From: Didymodactylos carnosus
Lineage: Eukaryota; Rotifera; Eurotatoria; Philodinida; Philodinidae
Direction of reading: 5' to 3'
NCBI GenBank assembly: GCA_905250885.1
Contig: CAJNOQ010002667.1
Location: forward strand, 1 to 23,206
Length of the DNA: 23,206 nt
Positions 1 through 7,593 of this stretch are shown here, piece after piece (the stretch's first letter is position 1; each line of letters begins with the position of its first letter). The notes beneath the pieces were generated by a model. That model saw only the letters and a list, made by a program, of their open reading frames with translations. It searched no databases and was not told the DNA's origin. Made by a program: the position numbers and the translations under genes.

Positions 1-450
1 AGTTATGCAGATGTAATCTATGCATGTGCGAGAGAGATTCAGACTGCATACACTCCTTTGCCCACTGTATTAGCTTATTTAAAACCAATTACAAAACTAC
101 AGTACGATGCTGCACTGACTGTTAGTGATGCTATGCGTCTCAGTTCGCGAGATAAAGTCTTCAACATACTAGGATGGCTATCACTTGAACATCTATTCGC
201 GACGCACAAAATTTTGTTTTTATTTAAAATATTCAGAGGCCTTACTCCACTTTTTCTAGTTGAAAGAATACTAAGATCTGTAGCAACAACAACTACGACT
301 TTGCGATCTGCTTCTAATAAACGCATGAACGCATACACCCATAAAGTTAAGCTCGAAACTACATTTTTTCCATGGACAATTAAGCAGTGGAATGCCTTAC
401 CTACTACTATCACTACGATTTCAGCTTTAAATAAATTTACAGTATTTAAA
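1..450 (+). pseudogene. LINE (non-LTR retrotransposon) reverse-transcriptase C-terminal fragment, 5' cut by window edge
   Basis: Frame 1 is open from the first base to a stop at 511-513. The translation carries the pattern typical of the region after the RT palm in non-LTR retrotransposons: a LQYDAA segment, a LGWLSLEHL segment, FKIFRGLTPLFL, and FFPWTIKQWNALP. A related copy lies at 10704-11327, where FKIFRGLTLLFL and FFPWTIKQWNVL recur, so this is a repeated family. Similarity to that copy stops near 440-450, where the frame runs into MULE sequence. I therefore place the LINE boundary at about 450, and the last 20 codons before the stop are probably not LINE. The element would have copied its own mRNA by target-primed reverse transcription. 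Only the tail is here and no catalytic YxDD is visible, so it is inactive in this window. The LINE clade is not determined. Confidence 0.65.
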
Positions 451-454
451 TCTA

Positions 455-1339
455 AATCGCATAATCACGATCAACGTAATGATACAACTCGGCATTACCA
501 GTGCCATGTGTGAGTTACCACAAGCACGTCGACTTATGTGTTGGGCACACGTAATCCGTAAGAGTCGCGAACATCGAAAATTGGTATTAGATAAAGAAAT
601 ATGGTGCGCTATTGAAAAAGACATCGTCAATTTACAATTAGTTTTTAATGATCATTTATTTGGTAGCGCAGCTAGAATGATGATAATGAAATGGACTGCT
701 GACAAAGACCTTCATGCATTTAGAAAATATTTTGAAGACCAGTGGTTACTATCATTACCATTTTGGTATGAAGGTAGTGCAAATCTTAGTCCATCTACTA
801 ATAACGGTCTTGAATCGTTGAATGGTAAAATCAAACAAATGTACACATTACGTAACAAATTGTCATTGTCATCATTCTTACAAACAGCTGAACGTATGTT
901 GTATGACTGATCATTAGCTAGCACGAATACACCATTTGCTATTCAAATTGAATTTACTGATGATTTGGCAGTTAGAGCATATCAATGGTTACAAAAACTT
1001 GATCGAACAAAAGTATTACATTTAGGTGCAGCTAGTTATGTTGTATCTTCTTCTGAACAAAAAATGGGTACATCATTATGGGTACAATATTATCATAGTA
1101 TGTCTTGGAATTCGTACGATGAGTTTATTGACTGATTAAACTCTGCGCGTTTAGTTGATTTTTCTCGTTTAACTCCACCATTATTTTGTTCGTGTAAATA
1201 TGGCCTTAAAGAATACTCTTCCATTCATTTACTGGGCTTACTAATGATGTGGGATTATCGTAGAATTCCACAGCCACTGGGGATAAGAAGGGGAAAGAGT
1301 CGTCCAAAGAAAGTTAAATTAGCGTTAACAAAAGACTGA
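455..1339 (+). pseudogene. Mutator-like (MULE) transposase, C-terminal part, with two in-frame TGA codons
   Basis: Frame 2 reads as the C-terminal half of a MULE transposase. It has a RRLMCWAHV segment (the C/H region after the second catalytic Asp), WYEGSANLSPSTNNGLES with the family's TNNGLE motif (about 769-815), and a SWIM-type zinc finger beginning CSCKYGLKEYSSIH near 1190-1240. The reading continues in the same frame through TGA at 908-910 and TGA at 1133-1135 to a final TGA at 1337-1339. Homology persists across both, so they are inactivating mutations, most simply TGG to TGA. In the SWIM motif (CxC...CxH) the third Cys is Ser, which should break zinc binding. The N-terminal half, including the first catalytic residues, is missing because LINE sequence lies directly upstream. 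Longest stop-free piece: 479-910. This is a dead transposon copy. Confidence 0.75.
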
Positions 1340-1450
1340 ATATTAGTGAAAAACTATTGTAATCTAGCACTTTTTTTGGTCTTGAACTATTTTTCTCTTA
1401 TTAAATATACTTTACTACTGACAAAATCATTAATTAATCTTCATAATTAA

Positions 1451-1696
1451 TTACTGAGCTCATTTCTCTCTTTTTACTGATGAAAATAAAATCTACCGAG
1501 CACGTTTGTCTCCTTTCAGAGTATAAATTAATTTTCGAGCTCAAATATCTCTTTTTCATTAGATTAATATATTTCCGAGCTCAAAACTCGCATTTACATA
1601 AAAAATATAATTTTATTACAACCGAGCTCATTTTCTCATTTTAAAGCCAATTAAGTTTACCGAGCTCAAATATCTCTTTTTTCCGAGCTCATTTAT
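1451..1696. repeat. Array of six GAGCTC-centred motifs
   Basis: GAGCTC occurs at 1456, 1537, 1577, 1624, 1662 and 1685. In most copies it sits in a longer consensus close to TTYCGAGCTCAWWT, followed by a pyrimidine-rich tail such as ATCTCTTTT. Spacing is irregular (23-81 bp), so it is not a simple tandem repeat. The last three copies are part of the 215-bp duplicated segment and recur at 5337-5551. The rest of 1340-1600 is AT-rich with no coding signal. Function unknown; it could be degenerate satellite-like sequence or a cluster of binding sites. Confidence 0.6.
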
Positions 1697-1816
1697 TATT
1701 TTATTCAGAAACCTTGTTATTATTGTATTTTAGCTAATGCAACATCCACAACTCTAAGTGCCCAAAGAGAAAACATCAAAGAGAGGGAATTATCAAACAT
1801 CACATATACAGAAATC
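1602..1816 (+). repeat. 215-bp direct repeat, copy 1 (partner 5337-5551)
   Basis: This segment and 5337-5551 align without gaps over 215 bp with about two differences (the A in ...AATTAAG... and G1811). It contains three of the CGAGCTCA motifs, a pyrimidine-rich stretch ending TATTTTAG that looks like a 3' splice site, and the start of an open frame (GCTAATGCAACATCC...). The two copies continue into different sequences on both sides. The near identity indicates a recent segmental copy or gene conversion. Confidence 0.85.
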
Positions 1817-2071
1817 TTTCTATGTAAGGCGTTCTTTAATCCATTTCGAAATGGATTGAAAGAAAAAGGGAAATCTGCGGCTGCGAATCATATACTCGAC
1901 GACAAAAGGCACGTTGTCAGATTCGATCAACTGATTATCGTAGCCCGTGATAGGAAAAAAGAGCATCCAGCTGCTGCATACAATAAGGTCAGCCATGAGC
2001 TCATGGTCACATGGTCAGCCACAGCTCAAATATTCAAACTCACACTTTCAGTTTTTGGAGTTTTGATTTAA
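1733..2071 (+). CDS. Unknown putative terminal exon starting in the duplicated segment
   Basis: After the splice-acceptor-like TATTGTATTTTAG, one frame stays open for 113 codons to TAA at 2069-2071. The first ~28 codons lie in the 215-bp repeat, the rest (reading through FNPFRNGLKEKGK and KRHVVRFDQLIIVARDRKK) is unique. I do not recognise the product. It is fairly hydrophilic and basic in the middle, with no visible signal peptide, and ends in a hydrophobic segment. No upstream exon could be identified, since the sequence before it is the GAGCTC array and a MULE relic. It could be a captured gene fragment or chance open frame. An in-frame ATG-type start is not evident; the first TTG/ATG choices are arbitrary. 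Confidence 0.3.
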   Translation, partial: ANATSTTLSAQRENIKERELSNITYTEIFLCKAFFNPFRNGLKEKGKSAAANHILDDKRHVVRFDQLIIVARDRKKEHPAAAYNKVSHELMVTWSATAQIFKLTLSVFGVLI

Positions 2072-2521
2072 GTTTTACGTTTAACAACAATGAATTTCTA
2101 CGCTCTCTCTCACTATAACCTACATATATATAGTGTGCATATTTTGTAGCATTTTTCACCACATTCTCTAAGAGTATGAAAAGAATATTCTTAGAAATAT
2201 CTGCTACCTTCACCTATGAGAAGAGAACAGAAAATAATAGTAAAATGAACATACATATATACTGTGAGTGTTATCCATCTAAACGTAGCTGACAATGATT
2301 ACAGTTGTAATGGAAAGTTAATAATTTAGCTACATTTACATTGTGTTTCTTAATGGAATGTCAGAATAGAAAACAAGATTATACATTTTACTTTCCCTAA
2401 TTAATTAATTGATGGAAACCAAATCCTCAACTTTTTTAAAAGTAGCTTTTTCCTATCTGTTTAATTAAAGGGAACTAAATCGTGCAGACCAAACTAAATA
2501 GTACAGCTGATCAATACATTT
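2072..2521. other. Intergenic, no gene seen
   Basis: AT-rich sequence with stops in all frames. It contains TA-repeat microsatellite-like pieces (TACATATATATAG near 2120) and TTAATTAATTAA around 2398-2412. No structural RNA or coding pattern was found. Confidence 0.5.
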
Positions 2522-3008
2522 CTTTTGATAGACGGACGTCTCTATCTCTGCAAACGTAACACAAATTCGAATGGTAGGTGCCATTAACCAGTGGACTTTA
2601 GGCGTAATCTTGTATTTAAGAGGTATTGTTTTATCAAACATTGTAGGATGACTAACCTAGTATGAATACGCATGACTGAGTGTATTTTGGCTTACTATGT
2701 ACTAAACTGGAACCTTCACCTCTGTCAAAATACTTATTTCTCCTGTAAAAGTAAAACCGAACAATCCCATCAATTTTTTAGATTTTCAAGGAAACATGAC
2801 ACATGAGACAGAAGAAAAATCACGTTTTATTATAAAGTCACTCTTACTCAAAAGCATTATTCACATAAATTCCTGTACCAAATGATATACCAGTAATCGT
2901 CTTATCAATACCTCTTAAATATAAGATTACGCCTAAAGTCCACTGGTTAATGGCACCTACCATTCGAATTTGTGTTACGTTTGCAGAGATAGAGACGTCT
3001 ATCAAAAG
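2522..3008. repeat. Inverted-repeat element with about 103-107-bp arms
   Basis: The arm 2522-2628 (CTTTTGATAGAC... to ...AGAGGTATTG) is the reverse complement of 2906-3008, with a 4-bp insertion (about 2535) and one or two substitutions. The roughly 277-bp spacer (2629-2905) has no ORF. This is the architecture of a non-autonomous DNA element (MITE or foldback), but no target-site duplication was recognised at the outer ends. Diverged relatives of the arm (the words CTACCATCCGAATTTG at 3155-3170 and CTTACTATTCGAATTT at 3882-3897) occur nearby, which suggests a local family. Confidence 0.75.
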
Positions 3009-3012
3009 ATCT

Positions 3013-3136
3013 TGTTACTCACTCATGAGTACTCATGTGAGTACTCAGTGAGTAAAAAAATGTGTGAGTACGTATGAGTACTCGTCCGGTTTTTCTATCA
3101 GAGTACATTTTGAGTACTCACACTTGAGTACATTCA
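3013..3136. repeat. Cluster of seven GAGTAC words
   Basis: GAGTAC begins at 3028, 3039, 3066, 3076, 3101, 3112 and 3126, often extended to the palindrome GAGTACTC and with ACTCA/TGAGT neighbours. Many local hairpins are possible. It lies directly outside the inverted-repeat element ending at 3008. Function unknown. Confidence 0.7.
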
Positions 3137-3288
3137 CTAGGGTAGTTAATAGCATCTACCATCCGAATTTGCATCAGTTGTGCAGTCTGCAAAAAGCCAA
3201 TCAGAATATTTTTGGACCAGAAATAAGTCCCTTTTTCTTTCGCTGCTTGCATCTAGAAAATCGCTGTGCAGTGTGTGCAAAAAGTCGA

Positions 3289-3361
3289 TGTTCTCGCCAA
3301 GTATCGAACTTGGGACCTTCTGCGTGTTAAGCAGATGTGATAACCACTACACCACGAGAAC
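3289..3361 (-). tRNA. tRNA-Val(AAC), copy 1, intact
   Basis: Read on the minus strand this 73-nt sequence folds as a full cloverleaf. The acceptor stem is GTTCTCG/CGAGAAC with discriminator A. The D arm contains the A box TGGTGTAGTGG, and the anticodon stem is TCTGC/GCAGA with loop TTAACAC (anticodon AAC, Val). The T arm is CCAAG-TTCGATA-CTTGG, containing the B box. All stems pair. A short T run (TTTTT at about 8 nt past the 3' end on the minus strand) can terminate RNA polymerase III. There is no intron. It is identical to copies 4 and 5. Confidence 0.88.
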
Positions 3362-3684
3362 ACGATGTAAGTGTGGTTAGTTTGGCTGTTTAGTCAGCTT
3401 GAGACTTCTGTGGGCAAGGTTCCACTAAAATCGTTCCAATTAAATGAAACCTCGAAACGTTTCAGTATTTCATACTACAAATAACTCTGTTTAGTATATA
3501 TGAATAGAAGCGTCAGAGCACAGACAGAGTTAGAAAACACAAGTGATTTTGTAATACCTGAAACGGTTTCAAAGACTCTATATAGATCATTCACGACTTG
3601 AATTTTGTGATTAGTATGGAAATAGGTCCGGATCATTTGTTAGTTCAGTGAAACCAGACGCTAAGCTAAACATGATTACATCGT

Positions 3685-3757
3685 GTTCTTGTGGTGTAGT
3701 GGTTATCACATCTGCTTAACACGCAGAAGGTCCCAAATTCGATACTTGGCGAGAATA
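3685..3757 (+). tRNA. tRNA-Val(AAC)-like, copy 2, probably a pseudogene
   Basis: Same 73-nt layout and anticodon AAC as the intact copies, but with substitutions. The acceptor stem is GTTCTTG against CGAGAAT, leaving two G-U pairs. The T stem is CCAAA/CTTGG, which replaces the near-universal G53-C61 pair with A-C and also changes the B box. A T-rich terminator follows. Lower Pol III transcription and instability are expected, so I treat it as a decaying copy. Confidence 0.7.
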
Positions 3758-4229
3758 TTGGTTTTCTTTTGCACATCGTATGCAAGCAGCGGAGGAAAAC
3801 GAAAATTATTTATTAAAAAATATTCTGCTACACATCTCTCATTTTTCAAGCTTGTGCATATAATCCACTAGTTTATAGCACTTACTATTCGAATTTCTAT
3901 TCCATTCACAGAGACTGTATAGTGACTTTTGAAGAACAAAAAGTATACATCGATTTGATAGTAATATATGCATTTTAATAATAAGATTTGATAATAAATT
4001 AAAGGTAACTAGTCCTTAAATTCTCTCTAATACAAACTTCAAAGAGAGGTTCGTTATGTTCTCCGATTGCTCCATTTGCTTCGAACATAATTTTGCCGGC
4101 TACCCGAAGTCCTGTAGGATTATATTCATAAGCTTGAAAAATGAGAGATCGGTAGTGCAGCATATTTTTTGACGAGAAATAATTTCCTTTTTCCTCCGCT
4201 GCCTGCATGCGATGTGCAAAAAAAAAGAA

Positions 4230-4302
4230 TGTTCTCGTCAAGTATCGAATTTGGGACCTTCTGCGTGCTAAGCAAATGTGATAACCACTACACCACGAGA
4301 AC
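4230..4302 (-). tRNA. tRNA-Val-derived copy 3 with anticodon AGC (Ala), probably a pseudogene
   Basis: On the minus strand the body matches the neighbouring tRNA-Val genes, but the anticodon loop reads TTAGCAC, giving AGC (Ala) instead of AAC. The anticodon stem is TTTGC/GCAGA with one U-G pair. The T stem CCAAA/CTTGA has two mismatches, including the 53-61 pair. The anticodon change is one A-to-G substitution. T-stem damage makes a functional alanine-reading tRNA unlikely. It shares the A53 change with copy 2, as expected for corresponding members of the inverted blocks. Confidence 0.7.
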
Positions 4303-4625
4303 ACGATGTAAATGTGGTTAGCTTAGCGTCTCGTTTCACTGAAATAACAAATGATCCGGACTTATTTTCATACTATTTACAAAATTCAAGTCGTGAATGA
4401 TCTATATAGAGTCTTTGAAACCGTTTCAGGTATTACAAAATCACTTGTGTTTTCTAACTCTGTCTGTGCTCTGACGCTTCTATTCATATATACTAAACAG
4501 AGTTATTTGTAGTATGAAATACTGAAACGTTTCGAGGTTTCATTTAATTGGAACGATTTTAGTGGAACCTTGCCCACAGAAGTCTCAAGCTGACTAAACA
4601 GCCAAACTAACCACACTTACATCGT

Positions 4626-4698
4626 GTTCTCGTGGTGTAGTGGTTATCACATCTGCTTAACACGCAGAAGGTCCCAAGTTCGATACTTGGCGAGAACA
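4626..4698 (+). tRNA. tRNA-Val(AAC), copy 4, intact
   Basis: All four stems pair perfectly: acceptor GTTCTCG/CGAGAAC plus A, anticodon stem TCTGC/GCAGA with AAC, T stem CCAAG/CTTGG. The A and B boxes are canonical. The sequence TTGTTTTTTTT follows directly, a strong Pol III terminator. The upstream flank TTACATCGT is shared with the other copies. It is the reverse-complement partner of copy 1 in the palindrome. Confidence 0.9.
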
Positions 4699-5201
4699 TT
4701 GTTTTTTTTGTGCACATCGTATGCAAGCAGCGGAGGAAAAAGCGAAATATTTCTCGTCAAAAATATGCTGCGCTACAGATCTCTTATTTTTGAAGTTGCT
4801 TGATCAATTTGATCATAATTTTTTACAGAGGGCAGGTACAGAGTTAGAAAAGGACCCTTCAGAACTTTATTGACTTTTGAAGAACAAAAAGTATGCATCG
4901 GTTTGATAGTTACATATACATTTTAATAATAAAACATGATAATAAATTAAAGGTAACTAAATCCTTAAATTCTCTCTCATACAAACATCAAACGAAGCTA
5001 GTTACATTCTACGGTTGCTCCGTTTGCTCCGATTGCTTCATTTGCTCCGAACATAATTTTGCTGGCTTCCTGAAGTCTTATAAACTGTAGGATTATATTC
5101 ATAAACTTGAAAAATGAGAGATCGGTAGTGCAGCATATTTTTTGACGAGAAATAATTTCCTTTTTCCTCCGCTGCCTGCATGCGATGTGTAAAAAAAAGA
5201 A

Positions 5202-5274
5202 TGTTCTCGCCAAGTATCGAACTTGGGACCTTCTGCGTGTTAAGCAGATGTGATAACCACTACACCACGAGAAC
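5202..5274 (-). tRNA. tRNA-Val(AAC), copy 5, intact
   Basis: Minus-strand 73-nt cloverleaf identical to copies 1 and 4, anticodon AAC, all stems paired. It is followed on its strand by TTCTTTTTTTT, a Pol III terminator. Its 5' flank resembles the core of the palindrome blocks only to about 5322 (GCTTGAGA), then changes to the sequence bordering the 215-bp repeat. Confidence 0.9.
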
Positions 5275-5336
5275 ACGATGTAAGTGTGCTTGGTTTGGCT
5301 GTTTAGTCAGCTTGAGATGCACACCTTTGACTTTTG

Positions 5337-5551
5337 AAAATATAATTTTATTACAACCGAGCTCATTTTCTCATTTTAAAGCCAATTGAGTTTACCGAGC
5401 TCAAATATCTCTTTTTTCCGAGCTCATTTATTATTTTATTCAGAAACCTTGTTATTATTGTATTTTAGCTAATGCAACATCCACAACTCTAAGTGCCCAA
5501 AGAGAAAACATCAAAGAGAGGGAATTATCAAACATCACATATACAAAAATC
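5337..5551 (+). repeat. 215-bp direct repeat, copy 2 (partner 1602-1816)
   Basis: Almost identical to 1602-1816, including three CGAGCTCA motifs and the acceptor-like TATTGTATTTTAG. Immediately after the repeat comes GTATTTTG...TTTTCAG, which can act as a very short intron before the exon at 5586. The segment may have supplied a 5' exon to that gene end, or may simply have truncated it. Confidence 0.85.
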
Positions 5552-5585
5552 GTATTTTGTCACTTATTTTATATTCTATTTTCAG

Positions 5586-5735
5586 GTGTATGTAATTGGT
5601 GGTGATTATAAGTGTGCATCAGGCGATTTACTAAGTGTGGATTATCAAGATAGTGTTATTAAATTACATGAAAATTCATCGTTAGACGACAATATAACAA
5701 CGATTAATTTTAGATATTTATCAAAATGTGTTTAG
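5586..5735 (+). CDS. Unknown gene, last exon only
   Basis: A pyrimidine-rich TTTATATTCTATTTTCAG ends at 5585, a strong 3' splice site. The frame following it (VYVIGGDYKCASGDLLS...) is open for 49 codons to TAG at 5733-5735. AATAAA signals at 5908-5917 fit a real 3' end. The family is not recognised, although the GGDYKC and DYQDSVIKL pieces look like genuine coding sequence by composition. Upstream exons are missing, because the 215-bp repeat and tRNA repeats occupy the place where they should be. A 34-nt intron (5552-5585) joining the repeat's open frame to this exon is possible but shorter than the others in this window. Confidence 0.4.
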   Translation: MYVIGGDYKCASGDLLSVDYQDSVIKLHENSSLDDNITTINFRYLSKCV

Positions 5736-6184
5736 ACTTTAATATGTTCTACTATTGTGTGTGCTTCTGTATTCATAATTTATAAATTTTTTTCTCATTT
5801 TTCATTTCTCAACTTATTAACGGAACCAACAGCCATACAAATACAAGAAAGTTAGTTATTTCGTATCTTATTTTTATATACTGCTGCTCTTGTATGTATT
5901 CGACATAAATAAATAAAAATTGAAAGGTAACATTATCTGAGTTTTCTGAATTCATTAAATTCCTATTATTAGTGTTTCTCTGTACTTTGTCATTTCATAA
6001 CTGGTCATATTTGCAGATGTTTAGAGGAATGTGTAAAACGATGAAAGTCTATTTTAAATATTTTGAAAAATTTGACTACAGATAGTAAGCTATTTCAGAT
6101 ACTACAAACAAATTAGTCATTGCTCTCTAAAAAGAAGACTGTATTTTGACTTATAGAGAATGATTTCTCCTTCCAATTACGTTA
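5736..6184. other. Intergenic with polyadenylation signals
   Basis: Overlapping AATAAA hexamers at 5908-5917 lie about 175 bp after the stop at 5735. The rest, to 6184, is AT-rich non-coding sequence with no recognised element. Confidence 0.5.
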
Positions 6185-6224
6185 ATGTTTATTTTCATAT
6201 TATTATTACTTTTTTGTATTTTAG

Positions 6225-6819
6225 AGAAATTCATTCGAACTATAATGTCATCGAGTAATTCACACATAGTTATTCCACCATTGATTGTTGCTACATTTAA
6301 TATATTAGCACCTGTATATAAATGTTTAGAAACAGAATCTCATCGTGAAAGTGAAAATGACAAACTGTGGAAACCACGTCATTCACATATAATCGAATTA
6401 TTAAAATCTACATCTGCTCACATTTTATGTTTACAAGAGTTTTGGTTTAATCAAGATTTTATTCAATTATACGAATCAGATTTATCTAAAGAATATAAAT
6501 TTTTCTATCGTCAACGTACACATTGTGCTGAGATGATCTAGTAATTCTAATATGAAAACAAGAACAAAATGGTTTTAAATTAGAAATAATTGATCGTTAT
6601 GATTGTTTATTATACAATGTTGGAAATCGTGTTGGACTATTATTAAGAATATGTTTAACAATAATTGACACTAATCAGACAAGTGATTTTCTTCTCTTAA
6701 ATTTACATTTAACATTTCCACATAATTCATTCGATAGAAATTTACGTTTTTAACAAACTATAGCATTATTTAAACATTTAAAAGATTATCAACATACGCA
6801 TCAATCAGAAACAAAGTGA
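6225..6819 (+). pseudogene. Endonuclease/exonuclease/phosphatase (EEP, CCR4/Nocturnin-like) pseudogene
   Basis: A splice-acceptor-like TTTTTTGTATTTTAG ends at 6224. From the ATG at 6245 the frame reads the N-terminal half of an EEP-fold hydrolase. ATFNILAPVYK carries the conserved Asn, LWKPRHSHIIELL follows, and ILCLQEFW carries the conserved metal-binding Glu. Frame 2 stops at 6539-6541. Similarity resumes in frame 1 at about 6565 (QNGFKLEIIDRYDCLLYN, then LLLNLHLTFPHNSF), so there is a frameshift or a short deletion near 6540-6565. A TAA interrupts again near 6750, and the frame ends at TGA 6817-6819. The catalytic C-terminal D/N and H motifs are absent because unrelated sequence follows. 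Intact relatives are metal-dependent RNases or phosphatases; this copy cannot be active. Confidence 0.7.
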
Positions 6820-7423
6820 CTTTTCTACCCACAGTAATGTGAGTTTCGCCGTAAAATGCTAGGACCGGTTCGCTCACATTCACTGTGTGAGTCCATCCCG
6901 ACCTTAAGTGTAACGAATCAGTTGCTCAATTCTGACCCGAGTGTCGATGACGAAGGTGACAATGATTGACTGTATGCGTGATTCGCTATCTTTCCGTGTC
7001 ACTCGCACAGATAGAATGGCAGTAGCAGTCATCAGCAATTATTCAAATATGATGTCTGCTTATATAAGGACCCCTTCGATAAAAATTTGGTGGGAGAAAA
7101 AATGAGGTACCCTGTATCCTGTGCTACAGGGTGACTCATTTTTTCTAGAACGAACCCAGTTGACACATCCAGTATTTGCACGTCTGAACTGAGAGTTTTA
7201 CAATACGTATCGAAATCCCGTAATAGTGGACCATTAAGTAGAATCACCCTATTAATTTCCCAGTTAAAGCAAGAATTTTTTGCACAATGTTGTCATCACA
7301 ATATATGTGTGAGTAAATTTGACAAACAACCAATGGTATTAAAATATTAGCCTTATATTGAGGAAAAAGAAGTCTAAGTTAGATCCTTAGGTCGAAATCT
7401 CGCAAGTTTATTCTAGACTAACT
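6820..7423. other. Non-coding stretch containing a strong hairpin (7095-7146)
   Basis: No gene was identified. Base composition at 6835-7030 is less AT-rich than the surroundings, with words such as GGACCGGTTCGC, but no frame is conserved. The minus-strand open frame at 7032-7247 overlaps the hairpin and looks fortuitous. Confidence 0.5.
7095..7146. repeat. Perfect-stem hairpin
   Basis: The stem AGAAAAAATGAG (7095-7106) pairs perfectly with CTCATTTTTTCT (7135-7146). A 2-nt bulge on each side is followed by a second stem ACCCTGTA/TACAGGGT, closed by an 8-nt loop TCCTGTGC. It could be a small foldback element or a structured RNA segment. Confidence 0.75.
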
Positions 7424-7593
7424 ATAATTAGTTCTAAGTAAGTAAATTTAATTTAAATTTGTTATTACTACTATTATTACAAGCATCTTTTGTTAATTCA
7501 TTGTATCTCAAATGTTGTTTGTTTGCTGATCTACGATATTCTGTAATAAGAGGAGGGATACTTTTTCGTTCTTTTCCTTGGAAACGGAAAATA
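7424..7593 (-). pseudogene. Unknown 3' gene fragment (inverted copy of 9807-9975)
   Basis: On the minus strand the frame reads RFQGKERKSIPPLITEYRR and ends with TAG at 7434-7436 after an Asn-rich stretch. A nearly identical coding fragment lies on the plus strand at 9807-9975. Most differences are single substitutions; one changes Lys to Asn after FQG. I do not recognise the protein. The frame is open to 7619, but homology with the other copy stops near 7593, so the upstream part may be unrelated. Two copies ending at the same stop suggest a duplicated 3' exon. Confidence 0.45.

Larger units (their letters stand above)
3289..4698. repeat. Large palindrome: two inverted 469-bp blocks each carrying two tRNA-Val-like genes
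   Basis: Block A (3289-3757) and block B (4230-4698) are both 469 bp and are reverse complements of each other with few differences. Each holds a divergent pair of tRNA-Val-like sequences at its ends and a roughly 323-bp core (3362-3684; 4303-4625) with no ORF. The 472-bp centre (3758-4229) contains the tRNA 3' flanks, which are themselves partly inverted copies (about 3765-3870 versus 4120-4228). The tRNA 3' flank (about 100 bp, with the words GCAAGCAGCGGAGGAAAA or GCAGGCAGCGGAGGAAAA) is conserved after every copy. The arrangement is either a duplicated tRNA locus or a tRNA-headed, SINE-like family that rearranged. Confidence 0.85.
3925..5201. repeat. Direct repeats of the tRNA 3'-flank unit: 3925-4302 and 4866-5274
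   Basis: The stretch starting TGACTTTTGAAGAACAAAAA at about 3923 recurs at about 4870 and continues, with scattered substitutions and small indels, through the words GGTAACTA, CCTTAAATTCTCTCT, GAACATAATTTTGC and ATGAGAGATCGGTAGTGCAG up to the tRNA 3' ends at 4230 and 5202. Copy 3 with its flank and copy 5 with its flank are therefore duplicates in the same orientation. No coding sequence is supported; open frames across this unit are translations of the tRNA antisense strand. Confidence 0.75.

Noticed and set aside
908-1135. Reassigned TGA codon to explain the MULE frame
   Set aside because: TGA also ends the MULE frame itself, and the two intact RING genes contain no internal TGA, so point mutation is simpler.
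1451-1696. CRISPR-like array
   Set aside because: Motifs are only about 8-14 bp and spacing is irregular; the sequence is eukaryotic in style.
3064-4304. Open frames of about 60-100 codons at 3064-3380, 3683-3871 and 3999-4304
   Set aside because: They translate the tRNA-Val bodies and their flanks (the same peptide WCSGYH... appears for each tRNA copy), so they are shadows of RNA genes.
4893-5389. Open frames at 4893-5090, 4998-5276 and 5180-5389
   Set aside because: They lie in the duplicated tRNA flank and the tRNA itself, with no independent coding evidence.
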